44,283 bases of DNA from Bacteroidaceae bacterium (GCA_900769765.1 CAAGHW010000015.1:1-44283); one strand, 5' to 3'; counted from the stretch's first letter, positions 1 through 10,247 are shown. A program made the numbers and translations. The notes: generated by a model not told the origin, from the sequence alone.

Positions 1-3000
1 TTCCAGTTTAGCCTGTTCTCCCAGCTTATGGTGCTTCCGCTGTTGTCGGTGCTTGCGCGTGAGTAGCTGAAACTTATGTTTGCCGGGTCGTATGGCATCG
101 GGGTCTTGCTGCTTATATTCACTTTGGCATTGCTTATGCTGAAGTTACGGCTTATGGTATGCACCTCTGTGAGGTTCTTCAATGAGTCGCGGCTCGCTCC
201 TTCGTACGTGTCGAGCATGTCGTCAAGTAGAAGGTCGGTGTCGAACGGGCTGTAAAGCGGCGATGTGACCTCCTCGGTAAATGAATAGTATGTAGGTATG
301 GATATCTTGAACGATTCAGGGAACAGACGGCCTGCATTCATTGTTCCTGTCAATGAATATTTGTAATAGTTGTCGGTGCTTCGTGCCGACAATTTGTCTT
401 CGAGACCACCGAATCCGGCTGTCTCAATCTGTCCTTGTGCCGCAAACGATGCAATGTCCGAGAGCTTCAGGTTCAGATTACCTTGTGCTGCCCATCCGCT
501 CTTGTTGTTGAATCCCAACAATCGCATTTCGTTGACCCAGACAATGGCCGATTTGTTGCTTGCGCTGTTGTTGCGTACACCAATCATCATCACTTTAATC
601 TGTCCTAATGAGGGGCTTCCGACAATGCTTATCCTGTTTTTTGGTGTATCTTCGTCGTATTCGCTGTATATGGTGGTGTTCGTGACACCTTCGGCATTGC
701 TGTTGCGTAGAGTGTTGCGTCTGTTCTTTACACCGGTCAGCTTCTCCAGCGGTATGTCTATCATGTTCTCCTGTGGCCATACGGCTGTGGCGCCTGCTGT
801 GCTGTTGCCGTCATAAGAGCCATGAGGTGTCAAGGTCAACGGTATCTCATACTCATAGTAGTTGCTCTTGTAGTCGGAACCGAAACGTACGAACAGCGAC
901 AGGTCGTTGTTCCCAACCTGTGTGACATCGGCCTCGGGTGCTTCGGCGTGTATATAGAGTTGTATCCTTTCGTATTGGCGGATGTCGAGATTGCTCTTTT
1001 TGTATACGGCACGCGACTCTTTGCTGCCCAGGTTGTTTACGTTTAGGGCAAGTGCCTGTTCGTTGTCCTGACGCAGCTGTGGCTGGCTCGGGTCGAGAAC
1101 ACGTGTTATGCCCGGTGGCAGAACGTAGTTTACAGGTTTTCTGTCGCCGTGCTCTTCGATGCTTACAGCCGATGTGGTGAATTCGCCCGAAACGGTTGGT
1201 GACAGGTTGTTCTTTGATGCTATCGGTTGCTGGTAAGGACGCCATGTTCCGCGTACAAGCTGCATGGTCGCAAAACGCAGGGTTATAGGTTTTGCGAAAG
1301 AGGTCATATACATACGTATGAAACGTATCGAGGTGAAGTCGCGTATTGAACCTACAACCTTTTCGTATTCATCAATAGGTATGCGGAATTTGTACCAGTT
1401 GACACTCTCGCTGTTGCCGTTACGCAACTTTGTCGTTACGGTACGCTTGTCGGTTATATAATTCTGGCCGACAACCATCTCTTCGGGACGTAGTGAAATC
1501 CTGTATTGGAAGAAGTTCTCATATTCGTCCATCGTGAAGTCCTGGTTGTTGTCTTCTATATCGGGAGTTGATTTGGCAGCACTGCTGAATGCCTGTTCCG
1601 ATGTTGACGGCGAGTTGCCTTCGGTGTTGTTGAAGAACTTGTATCGTTCTATGATGCCTTTTGAAACAGCGTCATAGTCTCCACCACGGAAATAGTGGTA
1701 GTTGTCGCCTGCCGGGTCGTTTGCGATGCTGTCGTAAACCTCCTGGCGTACGCGTCCCTTAAGTGCATCAAGATAGTTCTTGTAGGTGGGGAACATTGCC
1801 TCTTCGGCACTGTTCAAACCGTTGAGACCTACATCCTGCTGGTCGCGGCTGCCCGTATTGTTGTCAAAGGCATATACAAGAGTCGTTCCGGTTGGTACAC
1901 GTCCCCATGTAGTCTCTTCGTATTCGTATGTGTTTCCTGTAGCCGGCAATCCGTTCTCAAAGAACTTCTTTCCGTCTTTCAGAATATCCTCGGATACCTC
2001 GCCAAGGTTAAAGTAGAGCTCACCGCCCATACCGCTTTGTTCATATATGAACGGGTCGAGCAACCAGAATTCAAGATATTGTATGTTGGCACTCTCGAAA
2101 TCGGTTGTTGTCAGCTGACGGGTGATACCTCCCCAACGCTTTTCGGGGTTGTTCAGCTTACCGTCAAAGTTCATGTCCGTGTCGAGGTTGTACGGACCAC
2201 GCTCGTCGGGATAGTATGTTACATCGAACAATGACATTGTCGATGACTCTCCATAGGTCGATTCTTTGTTGGGGTACAGCTCTCGCTCGTAAACCTCACG
2301 TACGTAGTGGTTCGACAGCTGCTCCAGGTCGCTCTTGATGTGTGCCGGGGTCAACGATGAGCTGCGACGGGTAAACAACGGGTCGATTGTGTACCAGCTT
2401 ATACGTGCGCGGTCATATCCGGTGCGTACATCGTTGACAAGGTTGCTGTATGGCATACCTGTGGGGAGCGAAGAGAGCATCCATTGCGACGGTGACTTCA
2501 GGTCAATGCCGTTCTCTGTGCTTTCGAAATCATCGATATACGAAGCCTCGTTCTGTACGTGCTTTGATGTGCCGGCTTCGAGGCGTGCAAATTCGGCCGA
2601 CAGGCTTATTGTTGAAGGTTCGGTACAGCTTATAAGAGGCAGCTTGTCGATGATGTTTGTCAGCCATTGGCTCTGCTTCTTCCACGACAGGTTGAATCCC
2701 CAAAGGAAATTCTTCAATGGCTCGGAACCCATATCTACCTTTGATGTGAGAGGCTTTTCCGAGAGCGACATAAGAGTACCGCCGAACTTAAAGTCGTCAG
2801 AGAAGTCGTATTTCCAGTTAAGACCGAGTACGGTCTTGCGTTGCATGTTGAACAGGGTGTTGCTTTCAAGCGATACCTGTACATCTGTACCGGCATCAAT
2901 GATGCCCTGATTGAGTATCGTTACCGTTCCCGATGAATAATCGACCTGATAATCGCTGTTTTCGGTGAGTGTCATACCTCCGGCTGTGACAACGACCGAC

Positions 3001-5012
3001 CCGCGCGGTATATTTGTTGAACCTGTCTCTATGACATTTGCCGAAGAGCCTGTGTATTCACCTATGAGGTAGAACTTGTCTTTTTCGGCAATCTGCTTGG
3101 CCACGGTCTTTGTAGAATCGTACAGCTCGTTGAATACATATTTTTCTGCAATATCCTCGTTGCCTATCTTCTGTGCCAAATAATTTCCGAAGGGTTCTGC
3201 CGATGGGAAAAAGATACGTCCCGATGCCGCATCAACAGTGTATCCCTGAATGTAATCGAATATTCCGTTAGGGTTTTCCTTGCTGTTGTTGCTGTCGAGG
3301 CGGTCAAGGCCAAGTAGTTGCAAAAGTGTCTTGCTCTTCAGCCCTACTTCGGGCAGGTAGGTTATGTTGGTACCCAGGCTGTCGCTGGCATAATATACGT
3401 CAAGCTTGAATTCGCTGTTCTTGAGGTTACGTGTATTCAGTGAATATACGTTTTTCATCATGAGGTCCCAACAGCCGTTCTTGGGTGAGCAGGCGTTGGG
3501 CTTGAGCAATTTTACAAATAGCGTCGCTTTTGACTCGTTCACATCGTTCGAGAACTCACCAACCTGGAATGTCTGTCCGCCGTATGTGAATTCGTATGCA
3601 ACGGCAAGGACCTCGTCGGCTCTCAATGCTGTCTTGAGCGAGATGAAACCGAGCTCCTTGTTCAGAGTGTACTCACTCGACGAGAGCAGGCGTGCGTTTG
3701 ACAGTTTCTCGTAGTCGAGTCCGCCGTTCATGCCCTCGATGTTGCCTATGATGTTGTTTACCTGGTCAAAGTCTCGTATTGCAGAATAGGTCGTTGTCAT
3801 CTGCTGATAGAGGTTATTGGCACCGTTGAACGGTATCTTGTTCGAGCTTTGACTGCTCCACAACTCGTTGCTTATATGGTTGCTCTCGGCAATATCAGTG
3901 AAGGCAATGATGTTTCTCGGGTTGCTGTAGTCGTTGGTCTTATTTGTTATCCACACCTCGATGCGGTTGATGTTTACACCCGACAGAATTGTCGGCAACT
4001 GCGACATGGCACGGTCGTAGCTATCGCGGAAGTAGTGTGCAAGGAAGAAGTGCTTGTTCTCATCATACTCCGTAATCTCAATCTCGTATGTGGTGAGTTG
4101 GGTACCTCCCTTTGAACTTACCACATTTGTGCTTGAATTCTTCTGTGATACAACTGTCTGCAACAGCAACTTGCCGAACTGCAGGTCGGCACGGATACCG
4201 AACAGCGATGAAGCTCCTCTGATGAGGCTCGAGTTTGTGGGGAATGATACATTTCCGGCTTCGAGCAGCTTGATTATCTCATCCTCTTTGCCGTCATATT
4301 TCAAGGCAATCTTCTTTGCATCGTAGCTGAATGTGGCTTCGGTGTTGTAGTTGAAGTCCATGTTCATCTTGTCGCCGACACTTCCTCGAAGATTCAGGTT
4401 TATCTTCTCGTCAAAATCGAAACTGTTTGTCCTGCGGCTGCGCGACGGCAATGCAGGGTTGTCTATGGTCTGTATCGAATAGCCGATTTTCAGCTCTGCA
4501 TTACCTTGTGTCTTTATGCGTACACCGCCGGGGCCGAAAATCTTTTCGGCAGGGCCAAGGTCGAAATGCATGTCGGTGAAATCGAACTTGCCTTTCTTGC
4601 TCTTGCTTTCCCACTCCTCGTAGTTCTTTTTCCTGAAGTAGCTCTGCATCGACTTGCGTTCATGCCATTTGGCATACTCCTCGGGCGACAGCAATAATGG
4701 GGTACCGAGCAATGAACCGTCCTTTAGACGTGTGGCGATGGTATATGTGCTGTCCTTCTCGTTGTAGATGGTGTCTGTTACAATGTTTTCGGGGTTGGCA
4801 AGGTCGAGTGAACGGCGGTCCAGCTCCTCGAAATTCTGCGGTGTAGTCTCGGCGACAGGGTAGCGTGCCTTTAAAGTGTCTTCCTTAATCTGTTCGGCTT
4901 TATGTTGTCTCCGGACAGAATGACGCACCAGCTCACGGCGTACGTTCTCCTGCGCAAGTATGCCCATACATGCGAAGAGAATTGCGAAAAATGTGAGTGT
5001 GCGTTTTGTCAT
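1..5012 (-). CDS. sprA: T9SS outer-membrane translocon SprA (Sov), 3' end outside window
   Basis: SprA forms the very large outer-membrane channel through which T9SS cargo leaves the periplasm. The ATG is at 5012-5010 and is followed by a signal peptide ending near Ala-Gln-Glu. The frame was translated by hand at the start, in the middle and at the left edge and stays open; about 1670 codons are present, against roughly 2300-2500 for the family, so the C-terminal third is missing. Family hallmarks seen are GPAEKIFGPGGV and the nearby GYSIQTIDNPALPSR-type stretch around residues 140-180, and the LPTGMP...WYTIDPLF...HYVREVYERELYP block around residues 850-900. It lies 18 nt after ruvA, the ruvA-sprA order known from Flavobacterium and Porphyromonas, so it is probably co-transcribed with ruvA. 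The two T9SS-tailed proteins in this window are likely clients. Confidence 0.93.
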   Translation of the reverse strand, partial: MTKRTLTFFAILFACMGILAQENVRRELVRHSVRRQHKAEQIKEDTLKARYPVAETTPQNFEELDRRSLDLANPENIVTDTIYNEKDSTYTIATRLKDGSLLGTPLLLSPEEYAKWHERKSMQSYFRKKNYEEWESKSKKGKFDFTDMHFDLGPAEKIFGPGGVRIKTQGNAELKIGYSIQTIDNPALPSRSRRTNSFDFDEKINLNLRGSVGDKMNMDFNYNTEATFSYDAKKIALKYDGKEDEIIKLLEAGNVSFPTNSSLIRGASSLFGIRADLQFGKLLLQTVVSQKNSSTNVVSSKGGTQLTTYEIEITEYDENKHFFLAHYFRDSYDRAMSQLPTILSGVNINRIEVWITNKTNDYSNPRNIIAFTDIAESNHISNELWSSQSSNKIPFNGANNLYQQMTTTYSAIRDFDQVNNIIGNIEGMNGGLDYEKLSNARLLSSSEYTLNKELGFISLKTALRADEVLAVAYEFTYGGQTFQVGEFSNDVNESKATLFVKLLKPNACSPKNGCWDLMMKNVYSLNTRNLKNSEFKLDVYYASDSLGTNITYLPEVGLKSKTLLQLLGLDRLDSNNSKENPNGIFDYIQGYTVDAASGRIFFPSAEPFGNYLAQKIGNEDIAEKYVFNELYDSTKTVAKQIAEKDKFYLIGEYTGSSANVIETGSTNIPRGSVVVTAGGMTLTENSDYQVDYSSGTVTILNQGIIDAGTDVQVSLESNTLFNMQRKTVLGLNWKYDFSDDFKFGGTLMSLSEKPLTSKVDMGSEPLKNFLWGFNLSWKKQSQWLTNIIDKLPLISCTEPSTISLSAEFARLEAGTSKHVQNEASYIDDFESTENGIDLKSPSQWMLSSLPTGMPYSNLVNDVRTGYDRARISWYTIDPLFTRRSSSLTPAHIKSDLEQLSNHYVREVYERELYPNKESTYGESSTMSLFDVTYYPDERGPYNLDTDMNFDGKLNNPEKRWGGITRQLTTTDFESANIQYLEFWLLDPFIYEQSGMGGELYFNLGEVSEDILKDGKKFFENGLPATGNTYEYEETTWGRVPTGTTLVYAFDNNTGSRDQQDVGLNGLNSAEEAMFPTYKNYLDALKGRVRQEVYDSIANDPAGDNYHYFRGGDYDAVSKGIIERYKFFNNTEGNSPSTSEQAFSSAAKSTPDIEDNNQDFTMDEYENFFQYRISLRPEEMVVGQNYITDKRTVTTKLRNGNSESVNWYKFRIPIDEYEKVVGSIRDFTSIRFIRMYMTSFAKPITLRFATMQLVRGTWRPYQQPIASKNNLSPTVSGEFTTSAVSIEEHGDRKPVNYVLPPGITRVLDPSQPQLRQDNEQALALNVNNLGSKESRAVYKKSNLDIRQYERIQLYIHAEAPEADVTQVGNNDLSLFVRFGSDYKSNYYEYEIPLTLTPHGSYDGNSTAGATAVWPQENMIDIPLEKLTGVKNRRNTLRNSNAEGVTNTTIYSEYDEDTPKNRISIVGSPSLGQIKVMMIGVRNNSASNKSAIVWVNEMRLLGFNNKSGWAAQGNLNLKLSDIASFAAQGQIETAGFGGLEDKLSARSTDNYYKYSLTGTMNAGRLFPESFKISIPTYYSFTEEVTSPLYSPFDTDLLLDDMLDTYEGASRDSLKNLTEVHTISRNFSISNAKVNISSKTPMPYDPANISFSYSRASTDNSGSTISWENRLNW

Positions 5013-5030
5013 AGTCCTGTTTTTCTCTCT

Positions 5031-5624
5031 TTAGAGCTGCTTAAGAGCCAATTTGATAACCTGCTCGACGGTAGCCTGTGGCTCGCTCTTTGCTATTGAT
5101 TGGACAACTTTATTTGCTGCCGCTGACGGGAATCCGAGCATCACGAGTGCCGAAACAGCTCCGTCTATCACATCGTTGTCGATTGTTGCCTGTGCTACGG
5201 CATTTCCTGTAAAGTCACCACCGATGCCCTTTATCTTGTCTTTAAGGTCAATGATTATTCGCTGTGCGGTCTTCAAACCGATACCCTTTACTCCTTTGAT
5301 GGCTACTTCGTTGCCTGTGAGTATTGCCTCGCAAAGCTCATTTACGGTGAATGCCGACAGTATGGTACGTGCAGTGTTGCCACCGATTCCCGAAACGGAA
5401 ATAAGCAACAGGAACAGCTCCCTCTCCTGTCGGTTGCTGAAACCGAAAAGCTGGTGTGCATCCTCACGTATGACTTCGTAGATATATAGCTTTGTATCTT
5501 TCTTGCCCTGTAATGCACTGTATGTGTTCAATGTTATGCTGGTCTCATAACCTACGCCACAACACTCTATTATGGCGGTTGCAGGTGTCAATTCTGCGAT
5601 TTCTCCTTTAAGGTACTCTATCAT
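5031..5624 (-). CDS. ruvA: Holliday junction branch migration protein RuvA
   Basis: RuvA binds four-way DNA junctions as a tetramer and positions the RuvB helicase for branch migration in recombinational repair. The 197-residue product has the usual length and three-part layout: an N-terminal OB-fold beginning MIEYLKGEI, two helix-hairpin-helix motifs (SGIGGNTA near 78-85 and KGIGLKTA near 113-120), and a C-terminal RuvB-binding helical domain starting near residue 150. The protein starts directly at the conserved MIEYLKG, so the start is firm. ruvB and ruvC are not adjacent, which is common in Bacteroidetes. sprA follows after 18 nt. No clear TTTG/TAnnTTTG promoter was found in the AT-rich 130 bp upstream. 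Confidence 0.96.
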   Translation of the reverse strand: MIEYLKGEIAELTPATAIIECCGVGYETSITLNTYSALQGKKDTKLYIYEVIREDAHQLFGFSNRQERELFLLLISVSGIGGNTARTILSAFTVNELCEAILTGNEVAIKGVKGIGLKTAQRIIIDLKDKIKGIGGDFTGNAVAQATIDNDVIDGAVSALVMLGFPSAAANKVVQSIAKSEPQATVEQVIKLALKQL

Positions 5625-5726
5625 GATAAAAATCTTTTATGCTATTACAAAACGTGTTTTTTCTTTCTTTATTGTCGTATGTGCATTTTTTTGTATAAAA
5701 AATACGTGTGTTATAATAAATATAAT

Positions 5727-5754
5727 AAAAAAAAGACACCCTAAGTGCCTTTTT
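5727..5754 (-). terminator. Rho-independent terminator of the ABC exporter gene
   Basis: Read on the minus strand, just after the stop codon at 5761-5759, is an A5-GGCACT / GGTGTC-T8 hairpin with a TAG loop and one or two G-T pairs, followed by a T-run. It separates the exporter from ruvA-sprA. Confidence 0.75.
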
Positions 5755-5758
5755 CATC

Positions 5759-7420
5759 TCAAGCCTTTGTCCTTTCTATCCTAAGGACTTGAGTACAGTG
5801 CTTTATTACTGCCGGTCGGTGGGTGACAAAGATAAGTGTCCTTCCTGTCTTCTGCGTTGTCAGCCTGTTGAGAAGTTCCTGTTCCGTATCTTCGTCAAGA
5901 GCCGATGTGGCTTCGTCGAAAATCATTATGCTTCCTGGACGCAACAGTGAACGCGCTATGGATATGCGTTGCGCCTGTCCTTCACTCATGCCACCGCCAC
6001 CCTCTGTGACAAGGCTGTCAAGCCCGTCAGGAAGCTCCTGGACATAATCGGCGCATGCCGTATGCAGGGCCTCTATCATCTGCTCTTCGGTAGCCTCGGG
6101 GTTGCCCATGAGCAGGTTCTCCCTTATTGTTCCGCTGATAAGGCTGTTGCCTTGCGGAATGTAGACGATGTTGCCTCTTGTCGAGGTAGATGCCTTGTGT
6201 TGCTCTTTGTCGTTATATAGCTCAATGCTTCCTTCGCGTGGTGACATAAGCGCGATGAGCAGTCTCAGCAATGTGGTTTTTCCGGCTCCTGTCTCTCCCA
6301 CAATGGCGGTAATGCTCTCGGGCGGGAAATCATAACTGAAGTCGTGGAGAATCTTTCTGCTTGTCTCTTCGTACGAGAATGTCACATTGTTGAAACGCAC
6401 TCCGGCCGTACCGTCGAACATTGTGTTGTCACCCTGTTCCTCAAGCGGAATATCTTCGAGTTCATAGATTCTTTCAATGGCTGTAAGTGCAGATGCTATG
6501 CCCGGAATGTATTTGCTCAAATCCATTGTAGGGTTCTGTATGAGTCCTACAAGCTGCAGATATGCCGCCATTGTACCGTAAGTTATTACAGCATCACGTA
6601 AACCGCATACGCCCCACATGAAGGCTATGATATAGCCGACGGCAAATCCGGCCTGAATAAGGGTGTACGAGCCTATGGAAAATCTTGTACGACGCGAAAC
6701 CTGTTCGTGCAGCTTGCCTTGTAACTCGTTGAGCTGCTGTTCGGTACTGCTGTTGTGTTCCATGGCCTTGATAACCTCTTTGCGTTGTAGGCTTTCTTGC
6801 AGAATCGATTGTATGTTACTGTCGCTGTCGCGTACATCGCGGTTGAATTTACGCATCTTGCGTATATAGAAACGGCTTGCCAAAATACATATCGGCAGAA
6901 TCGTAACAACCGAGAGTGCCAGGACAGGGTTCATGTAGAACAATAGTCCGAACGATGCCAGCAGCTGTATAAAAACGACGACCGTTGCAGGGAATACCGC
7001 AGTGACGAGTGTAGTGATGTTGTTTACATCGCCCTCGAGACGGTTCACCAAATCGCCGGTATGCCGTTTGTACAGATGCAGCCAGTCACATCTCATCAGT
7101 CTTGTAAAAATCTGTAGGCGCAACCTGTTCCGTATCTTGTTGCCGGTGACTGCATGTATCCATCGGCTCATTGCACGTAAAATGATTTCCGCAACCATCA
7201 AAGCACCGATGACTATTCCTGTTTTCATCAACGAGCCTTCGGCAACGCCTGTAGCAATGTCAATGGCATGCTTGCATGCGATAACCCACGTCAACTGGCA
7301 GGCTACATCGATAAGCCCTATGACGATGTTTGCGATGGCCTGTCCGCGTGCTCCTTTCGAATTGCTCCACAACCAAGAAACAAGCCTTTTTATCGATATA
7401 TTTTTACTGTACTCACTCAC
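5759..7420 (-). CDS. ABC exporter, fused transmembrane and ATPase domains (MsbA/MdlB-like)
   Basis: This is a half-transporter that should homodimerise in the inner membrane and export a lipid, peptide or drug. The N-terminal ~300 residues form a six-helix ABC membrane domain. The ATPase domain has Walker A (GETGAGKTT, near residue 380), a variant signature motif MSEGQ, Walker B ending FDEATSALD (near 500) and the H-loop VTHRP. The frame extends upstream to an ATG at 7552, but the extra 44 residues look unlike the family. A GTG at 7420-7418 preceded by AGAGAGAGAAA and followed by SEYSKNISIKRL fits better, and a -7 element at 7479-7486 lies upstream of it. That gives 553 residues. The gene stands alone, so the substrate cannot be named. 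It diverges from the transglutaminase gene. Confidence 0.88.
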   Translation of the reverse strand: MSEYSKNISIKRLVSWLWSNSKGARGQAIANIVIGLIDVACQLTWVIACKHAIDIATGVAEGSLMKTGIVIGALMVAEIILRAMSRWIHAVTGNKIRNRLRLQIFTRLMRCDWLHLYKRHTGDLVNRLEGDVNNITTLVTAVFPATVVVFIQLLASFGLLFYMNPVLALSVVTILPICILASRFYIRKMRKFNRDVRDSDSNIQSILQESLQRKEVIKAMEHNSSTEQQLNELQGKLHEQVSRRTRFSIGSYTLIQAGFAVGYIIAFMWGVCGLRDAVITYGTMAAYLQLVGLIQNPTMDLSKYIPGIASALTAIERIYELEDIPLEEQGDNTMFDGTAGVRFNNVTFSYEETSRKILHDFSYDFPPESITAIVGETGAGKTTLLRLLIALMSPREGSIELYNDKEQHKASTSTRGNIVYIPQGNSLISGTIRENLLMGNPEATEEQMIEALHTACADYVQELPDGLDSLVTEGGGGMSEGQAQRISIARSLLRPGSIMIFDEATSALDEDTEQELLNRLTTQKTGRTLIFVTHRPAVIKHCTQVLRIERTKA

Positions 7421-7478
7421 TTTCTCTCTCTTTATTGATGCGTGTACGTCTGTTTTGACGTACCTGCTCACTTCCTTG

Positions 7479-7486
7479 CAAAAATA
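7479..7486 (-). promoter_or_regulatory. Possible -7 element (TAnnTTTG) for the ABC exporter
   Basis: The minus strand reads TATTTTTG, an exact match to the Bacteroidetes -7 consensus. No TTTG was found about 20 nt further upstream, so only half of the promoter is supported. It would place the transcript start near 7472, downstream of the in-frame ATGs at 7552 and 7501, which favours the GTG start at 7420. Confidence 0.4.
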
Positions 7487-7610
7487 TAAAAAAACATTCA
7501 TTGACGGTGTACCTGGCGACAAAAAAAGACTCTTTGAGCCAAAAAACTGCAATAATTCTCTTTAGCATAATTAATAATGCTTATATTTACACCATAGAAA
7601 ATATTTTACT

Positions 7611-10247
7611 ATGAAGAGATATATCATTCTACTTTCGGCAGCGATGTTTTTTGTGATGTCGCTTTCTGCCCGTGAGAACCTTGACAGGAAAGGCAGGATA
7701 GCCAAGGACTTCAAAGCACGTCGTGAACTTGTTGCCGACAAAAGTTATTTCGATGTTTTCAAGACCCTTTCGGGTAGCAGGCTACAGGCCATGCAGTTCC
7801 TTTATGCCTACATGCCGCTCCCTGATATTGCCGATTACAGGGCTGAATTCCATTTGCAGAATGTCGATTATGCACTGAAGGCACGCGCCGAGATGCCTTG
7901 GGGAAAACAGGTTCCGGTGAGAGAGTTCATGCACTTTGTGTTGCCCGTCAGGGTAAACAATGAGAACATGGACAGCAGCCGTGCTGTCTTCTATCACGAA
8001 TTGAGGGAGAGGGTGCAGGACCTTACAATGCGCGAGGCTGTGCTTGAGGTGAACCACTGGTGTCACGAGAAGGTTACATACACACCGAGCGACATACGCA
8101 CAAGTTCTCCTTTGGCTACAGTGCGCACAGCCTATGGCCGTTGTGGCGAGGAGTCGACCTTCACAGTGGCTGCATTGCGTGCCGTCGGCATTCCCGCCCG
8201 CCAGGTATATACTCCGCGTTGGGCACACACCGACAACAACCACGCTTGGGTTGAGGCTTGGGTTGACGGCGAGTGGCATTTTCTTGGTGCCTGTGAGCCT
8301 GAGCCTGTACTCGACCTTGCATGGTTCAACGCCCCTGCATCGCGCGGTATGCTCATGCACACCAATGTGTTCGGTGCCTATGACGGTCCCGAAGAGGTGC
8401 TGAGTGTTACTCCCTGCTATACCGAAATAAACGTCACAGCCAATTATGCTCCTGTGGTTACCACAAATGTAAAGGTAGTTGATGAGAACGGCAATCCTGT
8501 AAAGGCTACAGTCGAGTTCAAGATATTCAACTATGCCGAGTTCTATTCGGCTGCAACAAAGGAGAGTAACGCATTGGGTAAGACTTCCATAACATCAGGT
8601 CTTGGCGACATGGTTGTATGGGCTTCAAAAGATGGTAAATTCGGATTTGCGAAGTTTACGGCAGGTAAAGATCGCGAGGTTACTGTCGTGCTTGATAAGG
8701 AACCCGGTTATACAGCTACCTTCGAAATGAACATAACTCCGCCAAAGGAGCGTAATACAATACCTGTTGTAACAGCGGAACAGGCTGCCGAGAATGTGCG
8801 CCGCTTTGCCCGTGAGGATTCTATCCGCAATGCCTATGTTTCTACATTCATGACTCCTGATGAGGCTCTTTCCTTTGCACAGAGCCTGGAGTATTGCGAC
8901 GGCCACGAGAAGGTGGTTGCACAGTTGCTGCTGAAATCGCGCGGAAACTACAAGACAATAAAGAAATTCCTTGGCGAGACACCACGCGAGGAGCGCGAAC
9001 TTGCCTATTATCTTCTTCTTGGCATCTCGGACAAGGATTTGCGCGATGTCAACATTTGGGTGTTGCGCGACCACATGAAAAACACTGTGCGCAATGGTGT
9101 ATACGATGAGGTATTCCGCAAGTATATCCTCTCTCCACGTGTCAGCAATGAGATGCTGACACCATACAAAGGTTTCTTCAAACGCCGTTTTTCTGCCGAT
9201 GAAAGGAAATTTTTTGCCGGTGACCCGCAGCGTTGGGTCAAGTGGTGCCGTGACAGCATCCGCGTCGATGCGTCGTGGAATCCGCTGTCGCTCTGCATGT
9301 CACCACGTGGCGTCTGGAACATGCGTGTGGCCGATCCTCACTCACGCGATATCTTCTTTGTATCAGGTGCCCGTGCAATGGGTATCCCTGCCCGCATTGA
9401 CGAGGTTACAGGCAAGACACAGTATATGGAGAACTACAAGTGGGTCGATGTTACCTTTGACATTGCTGCAACTGAAATCAGGAATGCTCCACAGGGTACA
9501 TTGAAGGCTTCGTATACCCCTACACGCTTCATCGATAACCCACGCTACTACTCGCACTTCTCAATCTCAAAGATTGTTGACGGCCGTCTGCAGTTGCTCG
9601 GTTACCCCGAGGAGGGTGTTACATGGGAGAGTCTTCTCAAAGAGGGAACTCCGTTGGATGCCGGTGACTACTTCATGATGACCGGTACACGCATGGCCGA
9701 CGGCAGTGTGCTTGCACACCTCACGTTTTTCAATATCGCGGATGGCAAGGAGTGCAACATCGATTTCGTGCAGCGCGAGAGCACAGAACAGTTGCAGGTG
9801 ATTGGTGATTTCAACAGCGAAAATCTTTTCTATGATACTGCTGAACAGCGTGAGCGCTCATTGCTCTCGGCTACAGGCCGCGGCTATTATATCATAGCAC
9901 TCGTGGCACCGGGCAGCGAGCCTACCAACCACTTCCTGCGCGATGTGATGCCGTACAAGAACGACTTTGAGGCATGGGGGCAGAAGATGGTGCTGTTGTT
10001 CCGTGATACCAACGAGGCGGAACGCTTTGTGAATGACTTCCCCGAGTTGCCATCGACGGTGGTGTGGGGTACAGACATCAACGACAAAATCTACAATGAG
10101 ATTGTCGCCAATATGAAACTGGAAAATCCCAACCGTCCGATAATCCTTGTTACCGATACCTTCAACCGCGTGGTATTCATGTCACAAGGTTATTCGATAG
10201 GTCTTGGCGAACAGCTGATAAAGGTCGTGAAACAGTTGAGTGAATAA
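7611..10247 (+). CDS. Exported multidomain transglutaminase-like protein
   Basis: The 878-residue protein starts with a Sec signal peptide (about residues 1-20). Residues ~140-240 form a transglutaminase/papain-like core: catalytic Cys178 in GRCGEES, His211 in NNHAWVEAW, and acidic residues in GACEPEP where the third catalytic residue is expected. Residues ~280-375 look like a beta-sandwich of the carboxypeptidase-regulatory kind. Around 580-650 a second transglutaminase-like segment (ARAMGIPARIDEVTG, then YKWVDVTFD) lacks the Cys-centred motif. The last ~130 residues resemble a thioredoxin-fold domain without CxxC, ending in a VTDTFNRVVFMSQGYSIG-type strand-turn. It probably acts in the periplasm or at the surface on protein or peptide substrates, as a protease or crosslinker; which one cannot be told. 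It is monocistronic, with a strong terminator 3'. Confidence 0.82.
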   Translation: MKRYIILLSAAMFFVMSLSARENLDRKGRIAKDFKARRELVADKSYFDVFKTLSGSRLQAMQFLYAYMPLPDIADYRAEFHLQNVDYALKARAEMPWGKQVPVREFMHFVLPVRVNNENMDSSRAVFYHELRERVQDLTMREAVLEVNHWCHEKVTYTPSDIRTSSPLATVRTAYGRCGEESTFTVAALRAVGIPARQVYTPRWAHTDNNHAWVEAWVDGEWHFLGACEPEPVLDLAWFNAPASRGMLMHTNVFGAYDGPEEVLSVTPCYTEINVTANYAPVVTTNVKVVDENGNPVKATVEFKIFNYAEFYSAATKESNALGKTSITSGLGDMVVWASKDGKFGFAKFTAGKDREVTVVLDKEPGYTATFEMNITPPKERNTIPVVTAEQAAENVRRFAREDSIRNAYVSTFMTPDEALSFAQSLEYCDGHEKVVAQLLLKSRGNYKTIKKFLGETPREERELAYYLLLGISDKDLRDVNIWVLRDHMKNTVRNGVYDEVFRKYILSPRVSNEMLTPYKGFFKRRFSADERKFFAGDPQRWVKWCRDSIRVDASWNPLSLCMSPRGVWNMRVADPHSRDIFFVSGARAMGIPARIDEVTGKTQYMENYKWVDVTFDIAATEIRNAPQGTLKASYTPTRFIDNPRYYSHFSISKIVDGRLQLLGYPEEGVTWESLLKEGTPLDAGDYFMMTGTRMADGSVLAHLTFFNIADGKECNIDFVQRESTEQLQVIGDFNSENLFYDTAEQRERSLLSATGRGYYIIALVAPGSEPTNHFLRDVMPYKNDFEAWGQKMVLLFRDTNEAERFVNDFPELPSTVVWGTDINDKIYNEIVANMKLENPNRPIILVTDTFNRVVFMSQGYSIGLGEQLIKVVKQLSE

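Noticed and set aside
1695..2910. Two plus-strand reading frames of 179 and 191 codons inside sprA
   Set aside because: They lie opposite a frame with clear SprA motifs; their products are composition artefacts without domains.
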